The notes: generated by a model from the sequence alone, not told the origin. A stretch of 64,000 nt of DNA from an uncultured Pseudomonadales bacterium (GCA_947487765.1 CANKXO010000006.1:228155-292154); one strand, 5' to 3'; shown: positions 41,181 through 50,363, counted from the first letter of the stretch. Translations and numbers: made by a program.

Positions 41181-41486
41181 ATGGAAACAAAAAAATATAC
41201 GTGTATTAAACCCACAACACACCGTCACGAAAAGATCAGTGTCGGTGATGAAATGGAACTCACGCCGGAACAGGCAAGACCGTTGCAGCATGGTGGCTTT
41301 ATCACCTTTGATGAAGAGGCTGCGAAATGTGTTCGCCTCCTTGCCAAGGGTGAAGAGGAGACCGCAGTCGATTCGGAAACCCGTACTGCAACGGATGAAG
41401 GAAACGTTGGTGAATCTGATCGTTCGCCATCAACCGACACACAACGATCTTCAACAGCGTTTGTCAGCTACGAAAAAGGAGATTAA
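41181..41486 (+). CDS. Small tail-region protein (101 aa)
   Basis: GAGG lies 8-11 bases before ATG 41181. The N-terminal half is a small beta domain (KYTCIKPTTHRHEKISVGDE and following), and the C-terminal half is low-complexity, acidic and Ser/Thr-rich. It is located between the tube and tail chaperone genes. I do not recognise a family. Confidence 0.55.
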   Translation: METKKYTCIKPTTHRHEKISVGDEMELTPEQARPLQHGGFITFDEEAAKCVRLLAKGEEETAVDSETRTATDEGNVGESDRSPSTDTQRSSTAFVSYEKGD

Positions 41487-41489
41487 TTG

Positions 41490-41741
41490 ATGACAACTAA
41501 AAATCAATCCATTGAGTTAACGTATCCGATTGACGTTGACGGAATCGATGTACATAAGCTAACACTTCGTCGCCCCAAAGTGCGGGATATGCTCGCGGTG
41601 GAAAAATCAGCGCACTCTGATGCGGAAAAAGAAATTCATTTATTTGCGAGTTTATGTGAAGTGCCGCCAGCCAGTCTACATGATTTGGATATGTCAGATT
41701 ACGCCAAACTGCAACAACACTATCAAACTTTTTTGTCCTAA
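41490..41741 (+). CDS. Tail assembly chaperone gpE (short form)
   Basis: ATG 41490 encodes 83 residues with the P2 gpE pattern: I-E-L-T-Y-P-I-D-V-D-G-I-D-V-H-K-L-T-L-R-R-P-K, then M-L-A-V-E-K-S and a S-D-Y-A-K-L-Q-Q-H-Y helix. The 0-frame product stops at TAA 41739 just after a T TTT TTG heptamer. Short and long forms together chaperone the tape measure protein. Confidence 0.85.
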   Translation: MTTKNQSIELTYPIDVDGIDVHKLTLRRPKVRDMLAVEKSAHSDAEKEIHLFASLCEVPPASLHDLDMSDYAKLQQHYQTFLS

Positions 41742-41872
41742 GCCCTCGTGACGCACGACGTGCTGTCGTGGCATTAGCCAGTCATACCGGCTGGTCCCTC
41801 TCTGAACTACTCAACTTCGATGGCCATGAACTGATGGCTTGGCTTGACGTATTGCCGAACGCTAAAGGCTAA
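41490..41872 (+). CDS. Tail assembly chaperone gpE+E' (long form by -1 frameshift)
   Basis: At T TTT TTG (41729-41735) a -1 shift continues as V-L-S-P-R-D-A-R-R-A-V-V-A-L-A, then HTGWSLSELLNFDGHELMAW and a stop at 41870-41872, three bases before the tape measure start. P2 uses the same heptamer for E/E+E'. The extension shows the typical G-W-S-L-S-E-L-L-x-F-D-G-x-E-L-M-x-W motif, which makes the shifted product convincing. Confidence 0.88.
41729..41735 (+). promoter_or_regulatory. Programmed -1 frameshift slippery site
   Basis: T TTT TTG in the correct X XXY YYZ phase, four codons before the 0-frame stop counting back to the ACT codon. It is the same heptamer as in phage P2 gene E. Confidence 0.85.
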
Positions 41873-41874
41873 CC

Positions 41875-44469
41875 ATGACGACGTTTAAAATTGCGGTACA
41901 AATTGGTGCTGCGGTGACGGGTGGATTTGCGTCTGCCATCAAAGGCTCAACGTCTCAGTTGAATCAACTGGGCAGCAGCATCAATACGTTGAAGCGCCAG
42001 CAGTCCAGCATTAAAAAAGTTGAACTGGGTGAGGCCAGTGTCGGTAAAGCCCGTGTTGCCTATAACGCGGCTGTGGGTGATGTTGTCCGTTTACGTCGGG
42101 AAATGGCGAAAACGGGACCACCGAGTCAACAATTATCGCAGTCGTTTGATCGAGCAAAACAAAACGCTGACAGGCTTTCGGCATCGTTAAGTAAAGAACG
42201 TGAACGTTTACAGCAAGCGCGACAAGCACTTCGTCAAGCTGGGGTATCAACGGATAATCTTGCTGACGATAATCGTCGACTAGGTCAGTCTGTCGAAACG
42301 CTGACAAAACAGTATGGGCGATTAGGGAAAGCGGTTAATGCGCGCAATGTATTAAATCAACAGCGAGCTGAGTTGCGGGGACAATTGTTTGATGCGGCTG
42401 CGTTGGGAGCAACGGTTGCTGTACCATTAAAAATCGCCATCGATTTTGAGCAATCTATTGCAAAACTGGGTGCCATTACGGCATCCAGTGACTTGTCTGA
42501 TGAGGTCAATGCACAAAATCAATCTGCTCTTGAAATCGAAGCGAAACGGCTAGGCCGTGAAACGCAATTCACGGCGAGCCAAACTGCCGATGCCATGACC
42601 TTTTTAGGTATGGCTGGTTTTAACCCCGATCAAATTCTCGGTGCGACGGGTGGTGTCCTGAATTTAGCGAAAGCAGCAGGTACCGACCTGTCTGAAACAG
42701 CGGATATTTCCTCCAATATCTTGAGTGGTTTTGGTCTTGATGCCACCCAAGATATGGAGCGAGTCGGTGATGTTCTCGCAGCGACATTTACAACAACAAA
42801 TACCACGTTAAATTCACTCGGTGAAACGATGAAGTTTGTCGCACCGGTGGCGAGGGACGCGGGTGGCAGTGTTGAAGAAGTGGCCGCGATGGTGGGGCTG
42901 CTTGGGAATGTCGGTATCCAAGGTTCACGAGCGGGTACAGCGTTACGAGCGACGTTTCTACGTTTATCCGCGCCTACCGGTGGTGCTAAAAAAGCGATTG
43001 AATCATTGGGTATTGAAGTCGCTGATTTGGATGGCAACTTACGTCCTGTCCCCGAGTTGCTGAAAGATATTGCGCTTGCAACAAAGGGTATAGGGTCGGT
43101 GCAACGAACCAGCTTGATTAAAACCATCTTTGGTGAAGAGGCGGCGTCAGGTGTTAGTGAATTATTAAATCAGTCTGGGCTGAGTCAATTCGATGCGGCT
43201 GTTGCAAATGCGGCCAATGGTGGACAAGGCGCGACTGCATTACAAGCAACGTTTGCAAAATTGGAAGCTCCGCTAGGCGCGGCATCAAAACAATTGACGT
43301 CGTTAGGGATTCAGGCCCTTAAAACAGATGGCCAGTTGCGCCCGGTACCCGATATTATCCGTGGATTATCTGAAGCAACGGCTCATCTAGGAGAGTCTGC
43401 GCGTGATGAATTATTAAGTGATATTTTTGGTCAGGACCAGGCTGTTATTGGTCGTTTGTTGGATCAAGCAAGTACTAATTCGCTCGATGCCGAGTTGATT
43501 AAACTGGACAAAGCGAATGGGACTCAAAATCGGATCGCCAAACAGATGGGGGCGACAACGCTAGGCTCTCTGCAGCGATTGGGTAGTGCATTAGAAAGCA
43601 TCGCGATTAGTGTTGGGAGTTTGTTATTACCCACAATGACAGCCAGTGCAGAATTATTGGCTAAGGTTGCCACTAGTGTATCGGGATTTGCTGATCAGTT
43701 CCCATTGCTGACAACGGTGGTTGTGGGAGCAACGGTGGGATTAATCGGACTACGTATTGCAACGATTGCAGGTGCCTTTGCTTATACGTTTATGAAAGGT
43801 GCTGTATTGTCATTGCGTACGGCCTATCTTGCCTTAACATCGGGCATGGTTTTGCAAAAAACGACGTTAGTTGCCATGAATATCATTGGTCGTACATCGG
43901 CTGTTGTGATGGGGCTTGTTACTGCAGCGCAATGGGCCTGGAATATTGCAATGACAGCCAATCCCATCGGGTTGATCGTCGTAGGTATTGGTGCGTTAAT
44001 TGGTGCTGGTGTGTTATTGATTAAAAACTGGGATAACGTTAAAACGTTCTTTGCCGGACTATGGAGCGACCTTAAAAAAATGACGGGTGCAGCAGTGGAT
44101 TGGCTACTTGAAAAAATGGATGTGTTAATGGCACCCTTCACCTTTTTTTTTCAGGCAGGGAAAACGGTTGGCAATGCCATTGGCCGTTTCTTCAGTAATG
44201 ATGAAGAAGCAACTGTATCGGTGGGTAGCACTCTTGGTGATGCGGCAACCGCTGCAACCAATCTGGCGGCACTGGATGGTGTAGAGGCGGCATCGTTAAA
44301 TCGAACACATCATCAATCCATTGCTATTGATGCGCCAATTACCATCAATGCTTCCCCAGGTATGGATGAAGTGGCCATTGCTCAACAAGTCCGGCGTGAG
44401 TTAGAGCAACGCCAAGACCGAACGGGTGCAGATCGTCGAGGACAATTATTTGATGACGCTACATTATAG
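41875..44469 (+). CDS. Tail tape measure protein, P2 gpT-like
   Basis: The 864-residue protein has a coiled-coil N-terminus (about 20-150), the TP901-type core from about residue 190 (ETQFTASQTADAMTFLGMAG, then LGETMKFVAPVARDAGGSVE), hydrophobic segments near 590-720, and a charged C-terminus. Length sets tail length. Two similar segments (LSAPTGGAKKAIESLGIEVA and KLEAPLGAASKQLTSLGIQA) show internal repetition. Confidence 0.92.
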   Translation: MTTFKIAVQIGAAVTGGFASAIKGSTSQLNQLGSSINTLKRQQSSIKKVELGEASVGKARVAYNAAVGDVVRLRREMAKTGPPSQQLSQSFDRAKQNADRLSASLSKERERLQQARQALRQAGVSTDNLADDNRRLGQSVETLTKQYGRLGKAVNARNVLNQQRAELRGQLFDAAALGATVAVPLKIAIDFEQSIAKLGAITASSDLSDEVNAQNQSALEIEAKRLGRETQFTASQTADAMTFLGMAGFNPDQILGATGGVLNLAKAAGTDLSETADISSNILSGFGLDATQDMERVGDVLAATFTTTNTTLNSLGETMKFVAPVARDAGGSVEEVAAMVGLLGNVGIQGSRAGTALRATFLRLSAPTGGAKKAIESLGIEVADLDGNLRPVPELLKDIALATKGIGSVQRTSLIKTIFGEEAASGVSELLNQSGLSQFDAAVANAANGGQGATALQATFAKLEAPLGAASKQLTSLGIQALKTDGQLRPVPDIIRGLSEATAHLGESARDELLSDIFGQDQAVIGRLLDQASTNSLDAELIKLDKANGTQNRIAKQMGATTLGSLQRLGSALESIAISVGSLLLPTMTASAELLAKVATSVSGFADQFPLLTTVVVGATVGLIGLRIATIAGAFAYTFMKGAVLSLRTAYLALTSGMVLQKTTLVAMNIIGRTSAVVMGLVTAAQWAWNIAMTANPIGLIVVGIGALIGAGVLLIKNWDNVKTFFAGLWSDLKKMTGAAVDWLLEKMDVLMAPFTFFFQAGKTVGNAIGRFFSNDEEATVSVGSTLGDAATAATNLAALDGVEAASLNRTHHQSIAIDAPITINASPGMDEVAIAQQVRRELEQRQDRTGADRRGQLFDDATL

Positions 44470-44475
44470 ATATGT

Positions 44476-45765
44476 TCAACGTCGTTTAAAGCTAAATACT
44501 GAGATGATACTGTCAAACCATTTTTTAGTTTGAGGTCTTTGTTTTACTGTTTTTTTATCGCTAGATTTTGGTATGGTCTCATGCTGAATGACTGTGTCGG
44601 TGTCTAAGAAATCATCTTCATTAAATATACTGTTTCTTTCTCGATACGCTTGCTCAAACTCTTCTTTGTGTTTTTTATTTTTATCAGTGGGGGCAGAATC
44701 TATGAGAGCTTCTTCATTGACCGATTGGAAAAAGCTTTCATGCAGTGTATCGAGAGCTTTCTCAGGCTTGTTTATATTAGGCTCTGTTTGATGAGTAGGG
44801 GCTGGTTTCTGTTCATATAAGCCATGGCCCTTATCATAAAATTTTAAGATGCGGCTACTTGTAAGGTAAATTTTTTGATAGTCTTCTTCAATCACTATTC
44901 TATTTGTAGCCTGAATATTGGCTGTGCCGAACCAAAATAGGTAAGTGTAGCTTTTAGCGGGCCTTCTTGATTCTACAAAATGTTTAGCTTCCTCAATAGA
45001 TTTTTTGAAGTTCGATATTTGTGGTTTTTTCCAACGGTTAAAATTCACTTTCAGTGTGATAGGTACATGTGATTTAAACATGTATATTTGGAATTCAACA
45101 AAGTTTTTATTTGTATTGGTTTCTGGTAAATTATTATAGTCTACGCAGCAGTAAAAAATATGTGTTCCGCAAGGGTTTTGCGATGGTTGCATATTAGATA
45201 AATTTTGTATCACCGTTTCATAACTATAACCGGTACAACCTTGCACCTTAAGTGGGCGTTTGGCGATGCTATTGCCATACTGGATCAATGTGAAAGCAAC
45301 ACTGTCTAATACACTGGACTTCCCTGTTTGCTGTTGAGGTGAACGAGGCGTTCCAGCTTGTATTGTGGTTTGTGTTTGTGTCGTAGCATGATCTGTGCTG
45401 TTGAAAATCAGCTCATCAATAATAGGTGATGCTGCATTAAAACTACTGTCTGAGCAGGGATGATTAGGATGAGAAACGATTTTATGATGTTTGTTTCCGA
45501 TGGTGATTTGACACGCAAAATTATAACCTTTGCATACTTCCTTCGCTTCTTTTGGTTTTCCTACTCGAAAATGACTTTGCTGCTCTCCTCCAAGTGAAGA
45601 GGCCGTAAAGTTTGTGCTGCAAAACTTACAAGAGTAATTCCTTTTGTTATGTTTATTGAAGTATTGCTGTTGCTCACGACTCATAGCTACATAAATTTTT
45701 TCAATCTCCTTAATGTATTCGAGTTTGCCCGTTGTTTTATTAATTCCCCATTCTCTTTCAGCCAT
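44476..45765 (-). CDS. Antisense cargo gene inside the tail operon (429 aa), zinc-ribbon-like
   Basis: The frame is open to ATG 45906 (476 aa); I prefer ATG 45765, where the sequence MAEREWGINKTTGKLEYIKE looks like a true N-terminus with CGAGA upstream. A zinc-ribbon-like pattern follows (YSCKFCSTNF, then an HFRV and later Cys/His residues: VCKGYNFAC, HPNHPC). The middle is beta-rich, and the last 110 residues are charged, low-complexity and end in a basic helix. It splits gpT from gpU and opposes late transcription, like P2 Z/fun or tin/old cargo loci. A defence or conversion role is inferred. Confidence 0.75.
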   Translation of the reverse strand: MAEREWGINKTTGKLEYIKEIEKIYVAMSREQQQYFNKHNKRNYSCKFCSTNFTASSLGGEQQSHFRVGKPKEAKEVCKGYNFACQITIGNKHHKIVSHPNHPCSDSSFNAASPIIDELIFNSTDHATTQTQTTIQAGTPRSPQQQTGKSSVLDSVAFTLIQYGNSIAKRPLKVQGCTGYSYETVIQNLSNMQPSQNPCGTHIFYCCVDYNNLPETNTNKNFVEFQIYMFKSHVPITLKVNFNRWKKPQISNFKKSIEEAKHFVESRRPAKSYTYLFWFGTANIQATNRIVIEEDYQKIYLTSSRILKFYDKGHGLYEQKPAPTHQTEPNINKPEKALDTLHESFFQSVNEEALIDSAPTDKNKKHKEEFEQAYRERNSIFNEDDFLDTDTVIQHETIPKSSDKKTVKQRPQTKKWFDSIISVFSFKRR

Positions 45766-45948
45766 CGTTATTGTCTCGTAATTGATGAATGTTTTATTGA
45801 GCTTACAATAATTTTTTTGTGACAGGAGAAATGTCGAATTATTTTGCAATATAGGTAACGCATCTTTTATAAAATGTGAAGTGTTTCGTTCGTAAGTGTG
45901 ATGCATGTCGTGTTTTAAGCAATTCTAATAAGTGGTGTAAATTATTTT

Positions 45949-46338
45949 ATGAGTGAAGTGCTGATGGCATTAGATGTATTCCGTTTCTCTATGGAAACTG
46001 CTGCATACCAAACATTAAAACGCAAAAATGCCTACCGCTGGCCTGCTCAAGCACGGTTAATTGATAGGCCTTCACGACAATTTGTTGGACTGGATGATGA
46101 GACGATAGAGCTTAATGGTATTGTTTATCCGAGTTTAGCGGGTGGCCTTGGGCAAATTGAGCAACTAAGAGAGATGTCTGGTCGAGGAATTCCCATGATT
46201 TTGGTTGACGGCCTGGGTTTTGTATGGGGGCGTTATGTTGTTTTATCCTTGAATGAAGAACGCTCTTTTTTATTGCCTGATGGTCGACCTCGCAAACAAA
46301 CGTTTTCTTTGCAACTGAGTCACTATGGAGAAGGGTAA
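45949..46338 (+). CDS. Tail protein U, P2 gpU
   Basis: The 129-residue protein shows gpU motifs: MALDVFRFSMETAAYQTLKR, then Y-R-W-P-A-Q-A-R-L, the G-L-G-Q-I-E-Q-L-R-E-M-S-G-R-G-I-P segment, and FSLQLSHYGEG. Alternative start ATG 45964. It finishes the tail tube. The overlap with gpX is one base. Confidence 0.9.
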   Translation: MSEVLMALDVFRFSMETAAYQTLKRKNAYRWPAQARLIDRPSRQFVGLDDETIELNGIVYPSLAGGLGQIEQLREMSGRGIPMILVDGLGFVWGRYVVLSLNEERSFLLPDGRPRKQTFSLQLSHYGEG

Positions 46339-46547
46339 TGATCGACTATATCACTCGCGAAGGCGATATGTTGGATCTGATTTGTTTCCGTTACTACGGC
46401 GAAAGTCGCGATTATACGGAAGCGGTTAGAGCAGTTAATCCAGATCTTGCAAAGTATGGTCCTATCTTACCCAATGGTGTGCTCGTTCAGTTACCAGAAT
46501 TACCTGAATTAAACATACAGCAAACAACGATTCGATTATGGGATTGA
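46338..46547 (+). CDS. Tail protein X, P2 gpX (LysM-like)
   Basis: This 69-residue LysM-like domain (YITREGDMLDLICFRYYGES, then A-V-N-P-D-L and P-I-L-P-N-G-V-L-V-Q-L-P) is the standard gpX. It contributes to the tail tip, possibly binding peptidoglycan. Confidence 0.92.
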   Translation: MIDYITREGDMLDLICFRYYGESRDYTEAVRAVNPDLAKYGPILPNGVLVQLPELPELNIQQTTIRLWD

Positions 46548-46548
46548 A

Positions 46549-47523
46549 ATGACGCCAAATTTTTTAATTGTTGCCAACAATGAAGATATAACAGCAGTAC
46601 TTCGTCGTCGTTTGTTAAGTTTGCGCGTCACAGATGAAGCCGGTACAAAATCCGATACAGTAGAAATTACTTTAGATGACCGGGGTTATCGTTTGCAATG
46701 GCCCGCTCATGGGGCCACGTTAGACATATCACTCGGTTACAAAGAAACGGGCTTAAGCCGCATGGGATCATATGTCGTCGATGAAGTTTCTCATAGTGGA
46801 CCACCGGTCACAATGACGATTCGTGCTAAAGCGGCGGATATGATTGACAGTCTCAAAGCACCAAAAACCCGCCAATGGGAACAACAGTCATTAGGGCAAA
46901 TGGTTGATCAGATTGCCGGTGAGCATGGATTACAGCCTCGTGTATCTCAACAATTAGATCAAATTGTTATTTCGCATATTGATCAAACCGAAGAGTCCGA
47001 TTTGCATTTTTTGACTCGTTTAGCTCGACAGTATGATGCGGTTGCCAAACCGGCGAGTGGTTTTTTGCTGTTTGTTGTAAAAGGAGAGACAAAGGCAGCA
47101 TCGGGTCGCTCTCTATCGTCAGTGAGTATTGTGCCCTCACAAATTTTACAACACAGAATGACACAAGCGGATCGAGGCAAATATTTTTCCGTGAGAACAT
47201 TTTGGCATGATACGAATAATGCTGATCGTGTTGCCGTTCTTACCGGCACTGGTGAACCGGTTTATACCGTTCGCCAATCCTATCCCGATGCCGCGCAAGC
47301 GGCTGATGCCGGTGCTGCAAAGCTGAAAGCCCTACAACGAGGTACCGCGTCTTTATCATTGACGTTAATAGGTAATACGACGGTACAAGCCGAAGGCGAA
47401 TTAACCGTCTCTGGTTTGCGCGATAACGTCAACGGAACTTGGCTGATTAAACGCGCAGAGCATCAACTGGATGCCAGCCAAGGTTTTTCTACCCGTATCG
47501 ACGCCGACATTCCTAACACTTAA
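46549..47523 (+). CDS. Late control/tail hub protein D, P2 gpD
   Basis: The 324-residue protein has the gpD pattern: a central G-x-M-V-D-Q-I-A-G-E-H-G-L and the SDLHFLTRLARQYDAVAKPA segment, plus a long beta-rich C-terminus ending in GFSTRIDADIPNT. It forms the hub between spike and tube. Last gene of the P2-type tail block. Confidence 0.92.
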   Translation: MTPNFLIVANNEDITAVLRRRLLSLRVTDEAGTKSDTVEITLDDRGYRLQWPAHGATLDISLGYKETGLSRMGSYVVDEVSHSGPPVTMTIRAKAADMIDSLKAPKTRQWEQQSLGQMVDQIAGEHGLQPRVSQQLDQIVISHIDQTEESDLHFLTRLARQYDAVAKPASGFLLFVVKGETKAASGRSLSSVSIVPSQILQHRMTQADRGKYFSVRTFWHDTNNADRVAVLTGTGEPVYTVRQSYPDAAQAADAGAAKLKALQRGTASLSLTLIGNTTVQAEGELTVSGLRDNVNGTWLIKRAEHQLDASQGFSTRIDADIPNT

Positions 47524-47615
47524 CGCTTCTTTTTTATCAAACCAATCTATTTCTCGTAGTGATTCTCATTGCTGCGTTTATTTTACGTTTATCTTTACTT
47601 TACCAGGAGAAAATA

Positions 47616-48236
47616 ATGACTATCAGCATTCATACAACGATTGACATGCCTCAATGCTGCTGTGAGCCACTGTCTATACCAATGGAAACCAAACCATCAC
47701 AAAAGCGCAACTATCATACTGACCCTGTTAGCGATGACGACATTATCCATTCAGCACTACAAGTGCTGAATGATATGTCGGACGACTGCCCGATTCTGGG
47801 TGAGAGTTATTTTGCAATTGGTATCCAAAGTTATCAATGGGATGACGATCAATTTATGGCAACAGGTCCACTAGCGGATCTATACCCTGCTGAACAGCGC
47901 AATTTCAAGCACTCAGAAGAATTAACGAAAATTGGATTTCATAATCAGTCAATGGAAAAACCCTCGTGGACAATTTATCGAGATGGTCAATATATTGAGC
48001 TACATGCTGCACGAGCAACCAAAGTAGAAGGAGCTACACCAGACGATGCATCTTGGTTATATGTTGAATTGGAGGATAACGATTGGGGTTATAGCGCGAT
48101 TATTCGTTCACATACTCGTGGCGGGCTTGCGCCTGAACATCCTATCGATACAGCAAGAGTCGGTGTAGGTTATCTGACCATTTATACACTGCTTCATGAG
48201 GATAAAAAGTCGAAGGGTTACACAGAACGTGATTAA
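47616..48236 (+). CDS. Hypothetical protein after the tail genes (206 aa)
   Basis: CAGGAGA precedes ATG 47616; the longer frame adds an unlikely hydrophobic leader. A CCC triplet lies near the N-terminus (QCCCEP). The core is acidic and aromatic (YFAIGIQSYQWDDDQFMATG), and a conserved-looking G-Y-L-T-I-Y-T-L-L-H segment lies near the C-terminus. There is no family I recognise. A good terminator follows, so it ends the tail transcript. Confidence 0.6.
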   Translation: MTISIHTTIDMPQCCCEPLSIPMETKPSQKRNYHTDPVSDDDIIHSALQVLNDMSDDCPILGESYFAIGIQSYQWDDDQFMATGPLADLYPAEQRNFKHSEELTKIGFHNQSMEKPSWTIYRDGQYIELHAARATKVEGATPDDASWLYVELEDNDWGYSAIIRSHTRGGLAPEHPIDTARVGVGYLTIYTLLHEDKKSKGYTERD

Positions 48237-48249
48237 TCATTAAGTCAGT

Positions 48250-48277
48250 CAATTGGGCAGGTTTTGCTGCCCAATTG
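48250..48277. terminator. Hairpin between tail and lysis genes
   Basis: CAATTGGGCAG and CTGCCCAATTG form a perfect 11-bp stem with a 6-nt loop, followed by TTATATT. It separates the tail operon from the lysis cassette. Confidence 0.72.
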
Positions 48278-48311
48278 TTATATTCATTATTAGTTATATA
48301 TAGGTATTGTT

Positions 48312-48593
48312 ATGCCGATCAATGACGATTTGCAACCTGTCACTTTAAGCAAAGCTGAGTTGGAGTTGCTGTTAAACCGGGCAGCGGAGAAAGGTGCACA
48401 GAAAGCCTTGGCCGATGTTGGTTTGGATGGTGATTATGCGGAGAGTGATATCCGTGATTTGCGTACACTATTGCATTCTATCAATATCGCTAAAAAAACG
48501 GCATGGCAAACATTTATTCGTGTTATCACGGCAGCGTTGTTAGCAGCAATGATGGCGGGTGTTGCTATTAAATTAAAATTATTTGGGGGCTAA
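48312..48593 (+). CDS. DUF6127-like lysis-cassette protein (93 aa)
   Basis: The N-terminal 60 residues are helical and charged (LSKAELELLLNRAAEKGAQK, then D-I-R-D-L-R-T-L-L). One transmembrane helix lies at the C-terminus (about 70-90). The pattern L-x-x-x-E-x-x-x-L-L-x-R-A-A-x-K-G is that of DUF6127, found beside GTA-type holins. It overlaps the next gene frame and probably assists lysis. Confidence 0.72.
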   Translation: MPINDDLQPVTLSKAELELLLNRAAEKGAQKALADVGLDGDYAESDIRDLRTLLHSINIAKKTAWQTFIRVITAALLAAMMAGVAIKLKLFGG

Positions 48594-48597
48594 GAAT

Positions 48598-49056
48598 ATG
48601 TTAACGTTATTAGGGAGTTTATTGGGTTTTTTTTCAAGCGCGCTACCTGACATCATGTCATTTTTTAGAGAAAAGCAGGATCGTAAGCATGAGTTAGCGA
48701 TTTTAACGATGCAAATGGATCAGCAAAAGTTAGAGCACAATCAACGTTTGGATGAAATCGACATTCAAGCGGATATTGCACAAAGCAAAGCTGCTTATCA
48801 ATTTGCCTCGCAGCCGACGAATACCTGGGTTGATGCGTTAAGAGCCTCTGTACGTCCTGTGATTACTTATGCTTTTTTTCTGCTTTTTGCCTTTGTCAAA
48901 ATTTATTCATTGCAAGTGCTTCTCAATAATGGTTTGCCATTCGATGTTGCTGTTATCCGGTTGTGGGATGCGGAAACCCAAGCACTCTTTGCTGCAGTGA
49001 TTTCGTTCTGGTTTGGGAGTCGATCACTCTCCAAACGGCGTGGTGAAATTGGTTAA
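48598..49056 (+). CDS. Holin-like protein (GTA holin 3TM family type)
   Basis: ATG 48598 follows GGGGGC. The 152-residue protein has an N-terminal hydrophobic helix (TLLGSLLGFFSSALPDIMSF), a long charged coiled coil (residues 25-65) and two C-terminal transmembrane helices, ending with F-W-F-G-S-R-S-L. The W-V-D-A-L-R-A-S-V-R-P motif before the first of them is characteristic of the GTA-type holin family. It permeabilises the inner membrane before endolysin action. Confidence 0.8.
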   Translation: MLTLLGSLLGFFSSALPDIMSFFREKQDRKHELAILTMQMDQQKLEHNQRLDEIDIQADIAQSKAAYQFASQPTNTWVDALRASVRPVITYAFFLLFAFVKIYSLQVLLNNGLPFDVAVIRLWDAETQALFAAVISFWFGSRSLSKRRGEIG

Positions 49057-49092
49057 GACTTTATTCGATAATAATATTATAGAGGAGGAACT

Positions 49093-49563
49093 ATGCGATC
49101 CGTCACACAAGTGGGTGTCGACATTATTAAAGAGTATGAGGGGTTTAGTTCAACCCCTTATATGTGCCCGGCAAACTATGTAACCGTAGGCTATGGGCAT
49201 CTCGTATTGCCACATGAGACCCATTTATTTGAAAGTGGTATAACAATGAAGCAGGCAGAATGGTTGTTGCGTATCGATGTGAAAAAGGCTGAACGCGCAG
49301 TTTTACGATTAATCAATGTACCTTTGTTAGATAATCAGTTTGATTCATTGGTTTCATTTACCTACAATCTGGGGGCAGGGGCATTGCAACGTTCTACATT
49401 ACGGCGAGTCATTAATCGTGGAGAACACCATGATGTTGCTCGCCAACTAAATCGCTGGGTGTATGCTGGCGGTAAGAAACTGAAAGGGTTAGTGAGGCGT
49501 CGCGTCGCTGAAGGGCTTTTGTATAAGCATGGGGTAGATGTGCTTACACAAAAGGGTAGTTAA
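49093..49563 (+). CDS. Endolysin, glycoside hydrolase 24 lysozyme
   Basis: The 156-residue protein follows GAGGAGG. The T4-lysozyme catalytic region is visible: Glu in KEYEGF, Cys (not Asp) nine residues later in YMCP, Thr at +15 in YVTVGYGH, and the FDSLVSFTYNLGAGALQRST segment. There is no signal peptide or SAR helix, so it depends on the holin. It cleaves peptidoglycan glycan strands at lysis. Confidence 0.9.
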   Translation: MRSVTQVGVDIIKEYEGFSSTPYMCPANYVTVGYGHLVLPHETHLFESGITMKQAEWLLRIDVKKAERAVLRLINVPLLDNQFDSLVSFTYNLGAGALQRSTLRRVINRGEHHDVARQLNRWVYAGGKKLKGLVRRRVAEGLLYKHGVDVLTQKGS

Positions 49564-49567
49564 TCAT

Positions 49568-49598
49568 TCAATCAAGGGCGCATGGTACTCTTGATTGA
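49568..49598. terminator. Inverted repeat at the end of the lysis cassette
   Basis: TCAATCAAG and CTTGATTGA form a 9-bp stem with a 13-nt loop. No T-run follows. It is the last phage-like signal before the degraded region. Confidence 0.45.
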
Positions 49599-49785
49599 GT
49601 ACTTAGCTGGCGAGACAAATTTTTCAAGAAATTTAATGGTAGGGATTAATCAAATCGTACATTTTTTTAGGTTCAGTTTGAACGACTACAGTTAACTATA
49701 TACTCCAATATTTTTTCTAATAATAAAATTTATAATCCAAAAATCTGGACAATAATCATTATGAATGGGAGGTTTGTGCCTCCTT

Positions 49786-50363
49786 TTATATTTCCATACC
49801 TCTTCCTCTCAAATAGGCTACACCTCGGTTTTGTTTCAGGGTAGCCGTATCAAGCACAAACAATCGTGATTCCCCCGCCTCTAAATATCCCAAATGGGTT
49901 GCCGCATTAAAACCATTGACGATACCCTTTCCTTATTCTCCTGCAAGTCAGGCCATGCTTTAGCATTTTGGAAGCTTACAATAATAATACCTAGAAGTTG
50001 GCTCAATACACCTATATTTCCCCTAACATATAATATGTAGGGTAGAGTTGTTAATAGACTTTACATCAGAAGGATATCAGTCATCATCGAGTGATATGCT
50101 TGTATCGTTGTTCTTGCCTTATTTTTATTACTTGTTTCAGTGTAGTGGTCATTTATTCGTATGCTATTACGGCTTTTTTCCATATAAGCTTTTTTCACAT
50201 ATTGCAGGCCATTCCTAAGTAATCTAATCTGGTCATAGATGCTGACAGTGGATTTATCCGCTTTTATTTCGATTGGATTTGACCAGGTGCCAAATAGTAG
50301 ACGAATAGTAAAACCTGTGTCAGTGTCTGTCAGTGTTTTAGTATTTACAAAATATCATTTCAT
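49786..50363 (-). pseudogene. Decayed minus-strand gene with two stops and a frameshift
   Basis: Reading the minus strand from ATG 50363 gives M-K, then a TGA at codon 3. A long coding-like stretch follows (TDTDTGFTIRLLFGTWSNPI, KADKSTVSIYDQIRLLRNGL), then a TAA (about 50070), an in-frame hydrophobic part (LPYILYVRGNIGVLSQLLGI), and a shift near 49925. It resumes as GFNAATHLGYLEAGESRLFV and L-D-T-A-T-L-K-Q-N-R-G-V-A-Y and ends at 49786. About 190 codons in all. Family not recognised. The ATG overlaps the stop of the gene upstream. Confidence 0.6.

Noticed and set aside
42630..43127. 165-codon minus-strand frame inside the tape measure gene
   Set aside because: Low-complexity antisense shadow; the plus strand is a clear tape measure protein.
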